DNA of 64,000 nucleotides from Porphyromonas pogonae (GTDB taxonomy: Bacteria; Bacteroidota; Bacteroidia; Bacteroidales; Porphyromonadaceae): the NCBI RefSeq assembly GCF_036320655.1, contig NZ_CP143258.1, positions 2,828,001-2,892,000 of the forward strand, in the 5' to 3' direction. The notes under the pieces are model-generated. The model saw only the letters and a list, made by a program, of their open reading frames with translations, had not been told where the DNA came from and searched no databases. Both the position numbers and the translations under genes were made by a program. Shown piece after piece: positions 8,699 through 18,383 of the stretch. The first letter of the stretch is position 1, and each line of letters starts with the position of its first letter.

Positions 8699-10204
8699 TT
8701 AGAATTTAATATCATAGGAATGCATACCCCAATTGATCACAGTTATCTCTGTAGCCATATAAGTTTCTTGATCATAAATGGGATCTTCAGGCTTTGGAGT
8801 AGGGTCGTCTGGATCCGGCTTATTAGGATTATTAGGATCAGGATTATATGGGTTACCGGAAAATCCAAGCTTGCTAAAGCCTGCAATATTCACATGGTAA
8901 ATATTATTACGGTATACGGGAGAATTCTTCCATTCTGTTGCATCTATAGAGTCTGGATTCAACCAAGCAAAATAGTACATCTTTCCTGTCTTATATTCGA
9001 TGACTCCATCTTTTGAAGGATCAGACTGTTTATTCGCAGCCTTGGCTTTCTCTTTATTTACATAAAATTTACCATCGATCGTGCCCAAGTAAATTGTTTG
9101 ATCCTTCATATAACTTTCCTTTTCTCCAGAAGCAAAAGCATTATCATCAGGAACAAAAGTTCCGGTTACCATCACATAAGTGGTATTGCCCCTCCTATAC
9201 CCGGTCTCGAGAGCAGTATCTCCAAGCTTACTTCCAGACTGATGAGTGGTTTCCGTTATAAACTTCATCTCAGATTTTACTATTTGCTTAATATTCTCGT
9301 TATTATTCACATTACGAGTAAAAGCCCCTAGTACAAAGCTATTTTGGAGTAATGAATAATCATAGTGCATTCCTGCTGTTACTTGATTATATGATCCTAA
9401 AGCCGGGATATAGTCCCAATGGGGGGATCTACCATCATTGTTTGATAATAAAAATGATGTCTTCTCATATTGAGCCACCGTCCATTTTAAATCCTTGATT
9501 TTTCCCAAGGTTCTTTCAGTCGTAGTCTTAATTTCTACCCCCGAACCCTGATTCAATGACTCATTTATCGTTACAGCCGTACGAGATACGGCACGACGGA
9601 CATTTACTTTGACATTATTTTTTGTTTTAGCATCCCCCTCTTTCACATTCTGTGCTATCACAGCATCCACTGGTTCACCACTCATTATAACCACGTCTTT
9701 GCTATTTTCCCTTTTGGCATAATCAGCAAGAATTCCACCATTAGTATTCTTTTGAACCATGTCATAAGCCTTCCTATATTCAGAGTCAAAATTATCAGCT
9801 GTTGCTGCATTTAAAGCGCTTTTAACAGCACCTCCATTATTCACTACTACATAAACTTTCTTATTTCCCGGTATCGTTTTCCATGCATCAGTCTCATATG
9901 TTCCATCGTTTGCATTGGTTGCAGCTGCTTTTACTGTAACAGTCCTGTGCTCAACCGTCTTATCCCCATTGGCTATAAGATAGATATCAACACTTTTAAT
10001 ATCATCTTGCCCTTCCCAATTCCCTAAAGAATTATAGTTGGAACTTTCTGCTCTCATCTGTGCAGGCACCTTAAGCGATACGCTCATGTACGTAGAACCA
10101 TCAGTATTAGAAGTGAGGTCTGTGTTGTTTACATCTTTGGAACATGATGTAAGTCCCAATAAAAGGGCGCAAATACTTGAAAACAAGTAGTGTTTAATCT
10201 TCAT
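8699..10204 (-). CDS. Major fimbrial subunit, FimA/Mfa1-type fimbrillin lipoprotein
   Basis: A 501-residue precursor with a lipoprotein signal (LTSC, Cys at 21) and an Arg-Ala pair at residues 51-52 (VPAQMRAESS). That is the place where P. gingivalis Mfa1 and FimA precursors are cut by Arg-gingipain so that the subunit can polymerise by strand exchange (type V pili). It is followed by the fimbrillin N-domain pattern (DIKSVDIYLIANGD, KVYVVVNNGG, then NVRRAVSRTAVTI). Near the end a Pro/Asp-rich linker (about residues 450-475) precedes a final ITVINWGMHSYDIKF strand. It is first in the operon, as expected for the most abundant product. No convincing TAnnTTTG promoter could be fixed upstream, so its control region lies somewhere in the long AT-rich stretch beyond 10205. 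Confidence 0.85.
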   Translation of the reverse strand: MKIKHYLFSSICALLLGLTSCSKDVNNTDLTSNTDGSTYMSVSLKVPAQMRAESSNYNSLGNWEGQDDIKSVDIYLIANGDKTVEHRTVTVKAAATNANDGTYETDAWKTIPGNKKVYVVVNNGGAVKSALNAATADNFDSEYRKAYDMVQKNTNGGILADYAKRENSKDVVIMSGEPVDAVIAQNVKEGDAKTKNNVKVNVRRAVSRTAVTINESLNQGSGVEIKTTTERTLGKIKDLKWTVAQYEKTSFLLSNNDGRSPHWDYIPALGSYNQVTAGMHYDYSLLQNSFVLGAFTRNVNNNENIKQIVKSEMKFITETTHQSGSKLGDTALETGYRRGNTTYVMVTGTFVPDDNAFASGEKESYMKDQTIYLGTIDGKFYVNKEKAKAANKQSDPSKDGVIEYKTGKMYYFAWLNPDSIDATEWKNSPVYRNNIYHVNIAGFSKLGFSGNPYNPDPNNPNKPDPDDPTPKPEDPIYDQETYMATEITVINWGMHSYDIKF

Positions 10205-12225
10205 AATTTTAAAACGTTTAAGTATTTATTATTTTCCTAACTGCTTTTCATTATAAAATTTACATGATGACATAATGTATTATACCAACAGCAATCCAAT
10301 AAAATAACCCGAACAGCATACAAATAAATATTCACTTATAAATCTGCTGTTTACACAATTATAAAATTCTTTTGTTAAGGGTGTAAAACATCCGAGTACA
10401 CAATATGCATACCCTTTCTAAAAAAATATATGTGAAGAGCCGTGTGACAGAAGTATCAAAAACGACTACAGTAGAGAGTTTCTCCCATATAACAAGTACC
10501 CAAAGAAGTGTACAACACAACAACATGTTATCCAAAGAATATCAGCGTGTTTGTTACTTCAACATTTGAGTTGTTAAAGGTGGCAAGTCCGTTATTCGTA
10601 ACAAAATGTGTATGCAACTCGACAAAAACTCGAATAGCTCCTACATCAATTCGACGTCAAAATTATGCCATATTAGTAAATAAACAAAACCAATATGTTA
10701 AAATATACAAATTAATGTGCATAATACACAAACGCAATATCACTTGAATAACATTGCATAACATTCTAAAAATAAGATAATAAGAAATCTGTATAGCCTT
10801 AAAATCAGTCAAATAGAAATTAAATGACATTTTTATTAATCTAATTATTAAGAATATGCAAACGCAACTCATAATTTGAATTATTAATACCAAATAAACA
10901 CTAAAATCAAGTATTACCAAGCATAACAAAATGTGATTTAATCAAGAATTACGATTAATAAGAAATATTTCAGTCATGTAAATTCAGATAAAAATAGAGA
11001 AAACTCGATATTTAACATAGTTTAACTACATAAAGATAAATAAGGCTTCAAATAAAAAAGATATTTTGTAAAATAAACACTCTAATTACAATATGAAAAT
11101 GCGCATTTTTAATAAAAAACAGAATATAAACACAACTTTGGATAATAAAAGAATGAGTTAAAAGTTCAAAAATAATCCATTTTTGGACTAATAAACAACT
11201 CTATCGCACTCTAGGGAGTTATCAAAATAGTTTAAAATATACAAACATTGCTTATATATACAAGAACATATAAAACAATAATATAAAACACGCATTAATA
11301 TCAAAGTAATAATTACTGTATAAAATAAACAACAATAAATAAAAACCCAGAGATAAAGTATGCAAACTCCAAAGGAGTGAAATATACGCCAAAAACACCC
11401 CAAAAAGAGAAGAATGAAGAGAGCCCTTGACAAAAACACATATTTTAACAAATAAAAAACGATCAGATGAGGCTTTTCCTTGTATTAAAAGGGAAATGTA
11501 AAGAATATGGCATAGGTTTTGTTTTAGTCATACCACAAAACAAGCTTAACATATTATCAACTACTATGCCACTTAAAAATCCAGCATTTATAAAAGGTTT
11601 CTATATAAAAAATCAAAGTGAAATAACAGTAAACACACAATAATCATTATGTAAAAAAAATAAAAAAACACCAAAGTATAAAAAAACAGAGATTGTTATT
11701 AAGAACAAGTCTAAAAAACAAAACCGTGAGCATTTAACAATAAACGCATGATAGGCAGGGGGTGTTTCATGAAATATTAAATAAATGCACGGTATAAATA
11801 ACAACATTACACAGTAACAAGGCCAATAAACATGAAATATCATAAAGTGGTGGCAGCTAATAGAAGTGTGTAATATATATACTCTTTTGATAAGCAAAAG
11901 ATCAAACAAGATGTAAAACGTTGTTTTTAGATATTTTTCACAGAAGAGGGGGTTATCTGCTATTTACATCAAGTATATTTGTAAAGAATTTAAGATAGGG
12001 TCGCCGCCTTACCCTTATCCTGCTAGATATACAAACCATATAGCAAAGAAATAATGTCAATAAAAACACATTCTAACTATAATAATAAAAACCTCCTATC
12101 TTCTTATTACATCTATGTACCCAATGTAAATCCATAATTTGCTCATAGGAACAATATGTATTTTGCGCCACGAAAGTTCCATCAATTGTACATAAACATC
12201 ATACCTATAATGCAATGGTAATAGA
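10205..12225. other. Long AT-rich non-coding region upstream of the fimbrial operon
   Basis: About 2 kb with no frame that reads like a protein; the short frames on both strands are rich in Ile, Tyr, Cys and Leu, as expected of AT-rich noise. Base composition between about 10,700 and 11,950 is strikingly AT-rich compared with the flanking genes. It holds the leader of the major fimbrillin gene at its left end and runs into the 22-bp repeat array at its right end. In P. gingivalis regulatory genes precede fimA; here I see none. I found no clear inverted repeats marking an invertible promoter, but could not search exhaustively. Confidence 0.6.
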
Positions 12226-12488
12226 CTTGTCATATACGGACGAAAGACCATGATACTTGGGAGCCAACCCTATCATATAAGGACAACAATCCTATCTACA
12301 ATAGCAAAAAGAATCATCATACAAGGACAATAATCTCATCTACAAGGATGGGATAGGTATCTCCTACACAGATGGTAAACTTATCATACACGGACAATAG
12401 ACCTATCATACACGGAGGGTAAACTTATCGTACACGGACAACAATCCTATCTACACGGACAACAGACCTATCATATACAAACTGCCGC
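12226..12488. repeat. Array 1 of a degenerate 22-bp tandem repeat (about 12 units)
   Basis: Consecutive units of 21-23 bases share the pattern C-Y-TATC-R-TA-Y-ACGGACAA followed by four or five variable bases. Good units start at 12226, about 12269, and in the run from about 12378 to 12467 (for example CTTATCATACACGGACAA and CCTATCATACACGG). The total, 263 bases, is close to 12 times 22. Units are direct repeats on the plus strand with no unique spacers, so this is not a CRISPR array. The same unit forms arrays at 28511-28598 and 56416-56547. A weak hairpin (GCAGCCCTT with AAGGACTGC, about 12506-12529) follows the array. Confidence 0.75.
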
Positions 12489-12761
12489 TATTATATACAT
12501 AAAATGCAGCCCTTATACACAAGGACTGCAATATTTATAGAATAGAAAAAGGGTAAGAATATTTCTCAAAGTATGGCTAACATGATGAAAAATATTTTTG
12601 AGAGAGTACTGTAAAATCATCAAAAGTCACAGATAATCAACTTATGTACCCGGGGTCCTATACGCCGTAGAGAAATCCGACATGAGGCAATGACAAGGAG
12701 ACGGATACGGTTGCATCGTCAAGCAAAGGGCATCCGAACATGAGATAAGACAACACCAACC

Positions 12762-12995
12762 TTAATGATGGAATACCGGAGTGGTGACGTCTCTTTCAGC
12801 GGACGAACACTCCGCGCATGCTCGTTCCATATATATGGATAATATCCGAGCAAAAGACTCATCCATCTTTTCTACTACCATGTAGGCTGCATTCTTAGTC
12901 TTATGAGAAGAATAGGATTTCTCAATAAAACCGCGACTAAAATACAAAGCAATGACGATAAAAAGCTGCAATATAATTGACAATATAATATCCAT
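12762..12995 (-). CDS. Possible small membrane protein, doubtful
   Basis: From an internal ATG at 12995 this frame gives 77 residues with one N-terminal hydrophobic segment (MDIILSIILQLFIVIALYF) and then a charged, Cys-containing tail. A longer reading to 13079 exists but starts with unlikely sequence. No family is recognised. It ends in a stretch of ordinary composition, unlike the AT-rich region beside it, and the IS element inserted about 100 bp upstream would separate it from any promoter farther away. It may be a real small gene, a remnant or noise. Confidence 0.25.
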   Translation of the reverse strand: MDIILSIILQLFIVIALYFSRGFIEKSYSSHKTKNAAYMVVEKMDESFARILSIYMERACAECSSAERDVTTPVFHH

Positions 12996-13103
12996 ACACG
13001 ATAAATATAAACTACTACAAATATACAACTCTGAAGTACCCTTTGTCAATAGGTTCCTCAAAAAACAAGAAAAACACAAGCTATAATACTAAATAGTCGT
13101 TCC

Positions 13104-14411
13104 TTAAAAAGCACATTTCAGCGAAAACTTCTCCATTGGGAGTGTTTCGCTGATTTTGTTTATTAGGTACAAAAGAAGTTTCATGGCTCTTTTGAAGTTA
13201 TATGCCGCAGCAGCTAACATTACATTGATAGCATCCCCGAAGAGCCCTTTGTAAAAGTTACGTCCCAAGCGATAATCTGACTTCAAATGTCCGATAGTTG
13301 GTTCTATTCCTGCACGCTTGCAGAAAAGTCGATACTTCTTTTTACGTTGATAATAACTGTCTTTTGCTTTTGGAGTGTCAGGAATCAATATTTGCGTACC
13401 GTTTATTTCTTTTTTCCCACGGTAACCTCTATCTCCCGCCAGTTTCTTAATCCTTTCTCCCGTGAGTCTCTTCACCTGATCGAGGCTTTGCTCTATGGTA
13501 TGTCCGTCGTACTCATTAAGGAAAGAAGAGGCCCCCAAAATCACTCCCGTCATGGAGCGTATAATCGAGACTTTATTTCCAAACTCATATTTTTTGTGCT
13601 CCTTACCTTTACTGATGCATTGAACATCCGGTTCATGAAGAGAATAAATCTTTTGAGTGGAATTACGCCGTTGCCAAAGAATCCTTTCAAAGAGGGAAAT
13701 GAGTTTGTCGTACTCCCTGTTATTACCCGGGTTTCGTTTAAGTTCCCGAACCAAACGTCCGGCTATTGTTCGTAACCGCTTATCCGCTTTAAGAGCTTTC
13801 TTACGGTTCTTGGAATGGTTACGAAAACGTTGATCCCGATAAATTCTTTTCAATACGAAAGTATAGCTTTGACGAATGGGCAGATTGAGAGCCCTTGCGA
13901 TTTTGAGAACCTTGCCTACTATCTTCTTATGCAACTTGGCATCTGTAGGATAAGTCACATTCTTTTCCTGCACGGTGGAGTCTATAAAAGCGGTATCGTG
14001 GTGATCATTCTCAGTTTTGTCATCATTCACACGAATACTTTCTGCAAGAATAAGCTCTATCCCTTTTTCGCCGATACGTTTGCGGAAGTGAACCAGTTCC
14101 GAGGCATTGCAGGGAAAGGAGGGTGTAAACTCCTGCATGCCACAAAAATATTGAAAATAAGCGTTCTCACTCCATTGTTCTACAACAGATTCATCTGAAA
14201 TATTGCGCAAATGCTTGAGAATTAAAAGACCACACATTAAACGAATAGGCTTGCCGGGACGACCATTGTCTGGGCAATACAAGGAAGAAAAAGCCTCTTC
14301 GAACCTTTTCCAATCGATTTTATGGGAAAGTTTATACAGAGGATGTTGCTGGTTGAGCAAATCGTCCAGCGAAGAGAACAGTGATCGAACTGTTTGAGTA
14401 GGGCGTATCAT
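13104..14411 (-). CDS. IS5-family transposase (DDE)
   Basis: A 435-residue transposase. The N-terminal part (NGRPGKPIRLMCGLLILKHL, then ENAYFQYFCG and SELVHFRKRIGEKG) is the DUF772-type domain of IS5/IS1182-like elements. Catalytic acids can be placed in the usual contexts: Asp in FIDSTVQEKNVTYPTDAK, Asp in KLAGDRGYRG and Glu in GIEPTIGHLKSDYRLGR. A basic linker (KNRKKALKADKRLR) lies between the first and second. The length is normal and no frameshift is seen, so it should be functional. Only 5 bases separate the start codon from a perfect 13-bp inverted repeat in the leader. Confidence 0.9.
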   Translation of the reverse strand: MIRPTQTVRSLFSSLDDLLNQQHPLYKLSHKIDWKRFEEAFSSLYCPDNGRPGKPIRLMCGLLILKHLRNISDESVVEQWSENAYFQYFCGMQEFTPSFPCNASELVHFRKRIGEKGIELILAESIRVNDDKTENDHHDTAFIDSTVQEKNVTYPTDAKLHKKIVGKVLKIARALNLPIRQSYTFVLKRIYRDQRFRNHSKNRKKALKADKRLRTIAGRLVRELKRNPGNNREYDKLISLFERILWQRRNSTQKIYSLHEPDVQCISKGKEHKKYEFGNKVSIIRSMTGVILGASSFLNEYDGHTIEQSLDQVKRLTGERIKKLAGDRGYRGKKEINGTQILIPDTPKAKDSYYQRKKKYRLFCKRAGIEPTIGHLKSDYRLGRNFYKGLFGDAINVMLAAAAYNFKRAMKLLLYLINKISETLPMEKFSLKCAF

Positions 14412-14416
14412 AAAAA

Positions 14417-14460
14417 AATCTGCAAGTTTCTACATCCAAAGATACAAAAACTTGCAGATT
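14417..14460 (-). promoter_or_regulatory. Leader hairpin just upstream of the transposase start
   Basis: AATCTGCAAGTTT (14417-14429) and its exact complement (14448-14460) form a 13-bp stem with an 18-base loop, ending six bases before the ATG on the minus strand. Several ISs use such a leader structure to block translation from transcripts that run in from outside; by analogy this is the likely role here. Confidence 0.6.
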
Positions 14461-14601
14461 TATCAAAGAACAGAAGAGTGTAATTTACTGTATATCAGAA
14501 AATAAATACGATTTTAAGGGACGACTAAATACTAAGCTCTAACCCCACAATATAATTAAGATAATCTGCAACTCAGGACTTAGGACCCTTTATAACCCAA
14601 A

Positions 14602-14661
14602 ATAAGGGCACAACTCAGTATAATCACGATATATCTCGATTATTACAGAGTTGCCCCTTAT
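14602..14661 (-). terminator. Long imperfect hairpin, possible terminator of the uptake operon
   Basis: ATAAGGGCACAACTC (14602-14616) pairs with GAGTTGCCCCTTAT (14648-14661) with a small bulge, and an inner AATC/GATT stem extends it. It lies about 115 bases after the last gene of the uptake operon. On the minus strand the bases after it are only moderately T-rich, so termination is likely but not certain. A lone match to the 22-bp repeat core lies at 14747-14760 on the minus strand. Confidence 0.45.
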
Positions 14662-14777
14662 CAAACAGACTATGCTGCATTATGTGCCTATCTGCTCAAA
14701 AATCCTGAGGAATAAGTGCCTGTATGAGGAGAAAAAAACACAAGCAATGTCCGTATAGAGTGAGACACCTGAAGGTG

Positions 14778-15743
14778 TTAAAACCAAAGCTGGCCTGACT
14801 CAGGATCCACATCACCCGTGATGATAGCATAGATATCATTGAGTGCATCCTTCCATGTGATACCATAGGCATGCGCTATTGATTGGAGGAGTTTCATCTC
14901 ATCCGCAGGGATATCTTTTTCAGGGGTTGTGGGCTCTGCATCATTTATACTTTCCAACTGATTGGCATAGACAATTACGGGGATAGATATTTTCAAATCC
15001 CATAGATCTCTTTGACGCTGAGCTTTGCTAGGCTCATAAAAAGGAGAGGTCTTGCCATGCTCATCAAATTTTGATTTTGCAGCATGCATGAGCTCAATAT
15101 TCATATTAAATTGCTTGCGGGTTTTGAGGAATGTGAAATACCCCTTGAAACCAATAGGGTTTTTATCTCCGGACAATTTACCTTCCCCCGAGTGCATGGT
15201 CTTGTCCCAAGGCGTAGTGTCGCAATACATATATTTGTACAAAGACTTAGCATCATTATCGGTAACTTCTTTGACTCCGTCAAAGGTAGGCTCCACATTG
15301 CGAGGAATGAAAAAGTGCTGGTGTATTTTATCTTGCCCGTTCTCTACAAACTGACTGTTCATGAGTTCACCTTTTACATTATAATAATAGATCCATAGGC
15401 CATAGACTTGTCCCCCAATAGCGTTTTTGCCCACGCTTCTCACCAAGAATTTCTTAGGGCTGTCATCAGCAATCTTCCAACCTTCCTTTGTAAGATTGAA
15501 AGTGATTTGCTGTTTTCTTTTCAAATATTTTACACCTTCCACGTCGGGATTCTGATGGAAGGAATAAGTCCCGTGGAGATGCCCATCGACCAGCAGGATC
15601 ACAGCCTTTACCGGATCTTCATGATCCTTGTGAATGACTTCATTGGAAGCAGTAACAGGGTCTTTTTCGCATGAAGCGAAACCAACAACCATCATGGCAC
15701 TAAGCAGTGCCAGCGTAAAAAATCTTAATACTTTTTTATTCAT
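14778..15743 (-). CDS. Histidine-rich lipoprotein of an uptake operon
   Basis: A 321-residue lipoprotein (signal core, then GFASC, Cys at 25). Soon after the lipobox is a His-rich stretch, HKDHEDP, followed by LLVDGHLHGTYSFHQNP, which looks suited to binding a transition metal or haem. The rest includes two aromatic-rich segments (GLWIYYYNVKGE, GYFTFLKTRKQF). I do not recognise a named family. The gene follows the TonB-dependent receptor after 22 bases, so the two are very probably co-transcribed, and it may hand the ligand to the receptor as surface lipoproteins such as HmuY do. That role is inference from context; HmuY itself is shorter and I see no homology to it. Confidence 0.65.
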   Translation of the reverse strand: MNKKVLRFFTLALLSAMMVVGFASCEKDPVTASNEVIHKDHEDPVKAVILLVDGHLHGTYSFHQNPDVEGVKYLKRKQQITFNLTKEGWKIADDSPKKFLVRSVGKNAIGGQVYGLWIYYYNVKGELMNSQFVENGQDKIHQHFFIPRNVEPTFDGVKEVTDNDAKSLYKYMYCDTTPWDKTMHSGEGKLSGDKNPIGFKGYFTFLKTRKQFNMNIELMHAAKSKFDEHGKTSPFYEPSKAQRQRDLWDLKISIPVIVYANQLESINDAEPTTPEKDIPADEMKLLQSIAHAYGITWKDALNDIYAIITGDVDPESGQLWF

Positions 15744-15765
15744 AATTCTATATTTATAATAAGTG

Positions 15766-18093
15766 TTAGAAAATCCAGTTTATCGCCACTCTCACATCAC
15801 GCCCCATATCATGAGCATAATAGCGAGATCTATTGGTGTATTCTTTGTATTGTTTATTGAGTAGATTGTCCGCCGCTATGAGCACTTTTACTTTACTCTG
15901 ATGCGGGAGCTGCCACTGACAACCGGCCTCTATACCCAGTAAGTGATAGGAGGGCGGAGAATAGGGAATAAGATCGGTACGAGGGTCGAAACGTGTTTGC
16001 TTAGCCACAAACCGATGATGTACTGTGATATAAGGGGACTCCCCTTTGAGGCGCCACGGCAAACGCCATGTAAGTGAATGGTCGAGCTTGGGCGCAGGTA
16101 TATAAGGCAGATAGTTGTGAGTAGCAGACTCATTGGCCCAGATAAATGATGAAATCATATGATAAGACCACTGAGAGGCAATGTCCCAAGTAAGATCAAG
16201 ATCAAGACCTCGAAACAAGGCCTTGGTTTGTTTATAGCGAAACACGGGATAAGCCCCTGACACCACGGTCATAATCTGCGTTGTAGGCTCATCATAGATA
16301 TAATTATTGATCTACTGCACATATCCATCCAGCATGATGCGTAGTTGATCAGTCTTATAAGCTAGAGAAGTGATCCACTTATAGCTTTGCTCGGAGCGGA
16401 GGGTGGAGTCGCCCACCATATACATGCCCGAGCCATGCTCCAGTCCATTGCTGTACAACTCATGCACATGGGGAGCTCTCCATGCTACCCCCATATTGGA
16501 AGTAAGGCTCCAGCGGGAGGACAATACATATCTTGTACCCAAGCTGTAAGTAAAGTTGGAGAATCGCCTATGCCCGCCATACCTGCGGCCATAAGCATCA
16601 AAACCATCGGCTCTGGTATCCTGAAAGTCGAGTCTGGCACCTGCCTCTACATTCCACCTGCCACTGCTATATTTCTGAATGCTGTATATACCCCATCCCC
16701 ATTCCGTATAGTTGGGTATTACAGGTACAACACCCGTACCGGGTCTATTGGAGTTGTTGAGGTAAATACTCTGAGCACCTATCCTGGTATGCCACGATGC
16801 ATGATCAAGATCCCATCTGACCTGGTTCTGCAGGGAGTTGAGTCTGAGACTAAGCCCGGGTACATGCGAAAGGTTGTTCCGTCTGATATGATATTCGTTT
16901 CGCCTATCTGCCTGATAAGAAATTTGCCACGAGAGCTTACCCCAATTATCGGATTCGTAGTAAGCCTTGCCATAAACCAAGTGGTGCACCACATGCTGTT
17001 TGGGAATAATAATCTTGCGAGTATAAGGATCGACCTGCACAGGATAGCCAATGGCAATTCTTTCTTTGAGAAGGTCTATATCGCCCAGCTGGGCACTGAG
17101 CATCACTCCTGTCTCAGAGTCATATCTGCTATAATATGCCTCCACCCCATATCTGTACTTGTCCATACCCAAGGACATCGAAAAGTTTTTCTCTCTTACT
17201 CCCGTATTATTAAGGAGATAATTAGCTGTAGCTCTATCTCCGCCATTGATGTATGTACCTTGAATATTCCACGCAAAATCACGTGCAAAAGGCACAGCAC
17301 CCTCAACATACCCGGACAGCACATAGCGATGTCCATTGGAGCCGTAGAGGCTTGAGACTTTGCCATGAACGTCTTGCAGCCTATAGGGCAACAGCCTATT
17401 ATTCATCACAACAACACCTCCCAAGACCTCCGCTCCATAACGCACAGCATCAGCTCCTTTGACAACCTCTATGCTGCCCGAGGTATTCATGTCCAGCTCG
17501 GGGGCATGATCATCCCCCCACTGCTGCCCCGCTTGTCTTACACCATTGTTGATGATGAGGATACGATTGCCGTACATGCCCTGTATCACAGGCTTGGCAA
17601 TCGTAGTACCTGTCTGTATGGAGCTCACTCCGCTTACTTGTTCCAGAAGAGAAGCCAGAGTTTTGCCCAAGGCCTTGTCTATCTGTGACGAGGTGATACG
17701 CTTGTGCACGGCATTCACCGTTATGGGCGCTTTGTCCGAACTCACTATGACTTCTTTGAGCTTATTGAAATTCGCGGACATCCTCACAATGCATACCTTG
17801 CCGGGAGTTATGGCTGTGACAGACATCATCACAGAAGTATATCCCAAGCAACGGATCTCAAAATTGCCTGACAGCTTTGTAGAAGTCGGTATGACTATAT
17901 CGCCATACTTGTCGGGCGTAAAATATTGCTTTGCAACATATACAAATGCAGCATCTACGGGTTCGCCACTATCTTGGTCTATGATACGTAAAATATAGTT
18001 AGTCGCAGGCCGATGCTGCTGGGCATGTACATACCCATACGTCATAATCCATAGAAAGAGAGTAAACAAACCACAAAGAAAGACTCGATACAT
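15766..18093 (-). pseudogene. TonB-dependent receptor interrupted by one in-frame TAG
   Basis: The first part (18093-16312) has a signal peptide ending near VHAQ, a carboxypeptidase-like domain (about residues 30-110), a plug domain and the start of a barrel. The plug contains GQQWGDDHAPELD and SIEVVKGADAVRYGAEVLGG, typical of a Bacteroidetes receptor group. At 16312-16314 a TAG follows LDGYVQ. Reading resumes in the same frame at INNYIYDEPTTQ and runs 181 more residues to INWIF, with the C-terminal aromatic expected of an outer membrane barrel. Both halves are otherwise intact; with one residue at the TAG the protein would be about 775 residues, a normal length. A single base change explains the break. 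It may be a pseudogene, a suppressed stop or a sequencing error. A separate start inside the second half would not yield a working barrel. Confidence 0.85.
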
Positions 18094-18383
18094 CTTATTA
18101 TGCTATGATTAAACAAGTTAAAGAAACTGTATTATAAGGAGTAATCCATGATCAATAATACCCAAGCATGGATACGGCAGGGGAGCAATAACAAAATTGC
18201 ACCTTATTCGGGGCAAGTAAGCATAGCTCATGACGTAGCGCTGACCGCAAGTATTATAACATCAAAGGACACCTTGACTAAATCCCGGGACTGCAACATC
18301 ACACCCAGACAAGCATGGATACAGACACATCATTGATAGCGAACATGCGCACGCTATACCGAGAGATAATCAGTAAAAAGGAG
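18094..18383. other. Gap with two copies of AAGCATGGATAC
   Basis: No gene is evident. The 12-mer AAGCATGGATAC occurs at about 18164 and again at about 18311 in similar surroundings (CCCAAGCATGGATACGG and CAGACAAGCATGGATACAG). This short direct repeat could be a regulator site or chance. No clear Bacteroidetes promoter was found for the receptor in this gap, so it may be read from the small gene upstream. Confidence 0.4.

Larger units (their letters stand above)
13094..14527 (-). mobile_element. Complete IS5-type insertion sequence
   Basis: The element is bounded by 16-bp inverted repeats with one mismatch (TAGTCGTTCCTTAAAA at 13094-13109, and its complement at 14512-14527). Identical 8-base direct repeats, AATACTAA, lie at 13085-13092 and 14528-14535; they look like a target duplication, with one extra A next to the left end. 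It carries a single intact transposase gene whose stop codon lies inside the left inverted repeat. The intact gene and ends suggest a fairly recent, possibly active insertion. It sits between the fimbrial upstream region and the uptake operon. Confidence 0.85.

Noticed and set aside
10508-11909. Several 75-98 codon frames in the AT-rich region
   Set aside because: All are rich in Ile, Tyr, Cys, Phe and Leu as expected from AT-rich non-coding DNA, and none has a promoter or a plausible start context.
12226-12488. CRISPR array
   Set aside because: Units are 22 bases end to end with no unique spacers, sequence decays within units, and no cas genes are in the window.
13287-14198. Plus-strand frames opposite the transposase
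   Set aside because: They are shadows of an intact DDE transposase gene and show no protein-like pattern.
13094-14527. The IS5-type element as parent of the 187-bp repeats
   Set aside because: Its terminal repeats (TAGTCGTYCCTTAAAA) and apparent duplication length differ from those of the repeats (GAGACYGTTGCA, 5 bp).
16387-17355. 322-codon frame on the plus strand
   Set aside because: It is antisense to the TonB-dependent receptor, whose reading has clear domain motifs; the plus-strand translation has none.
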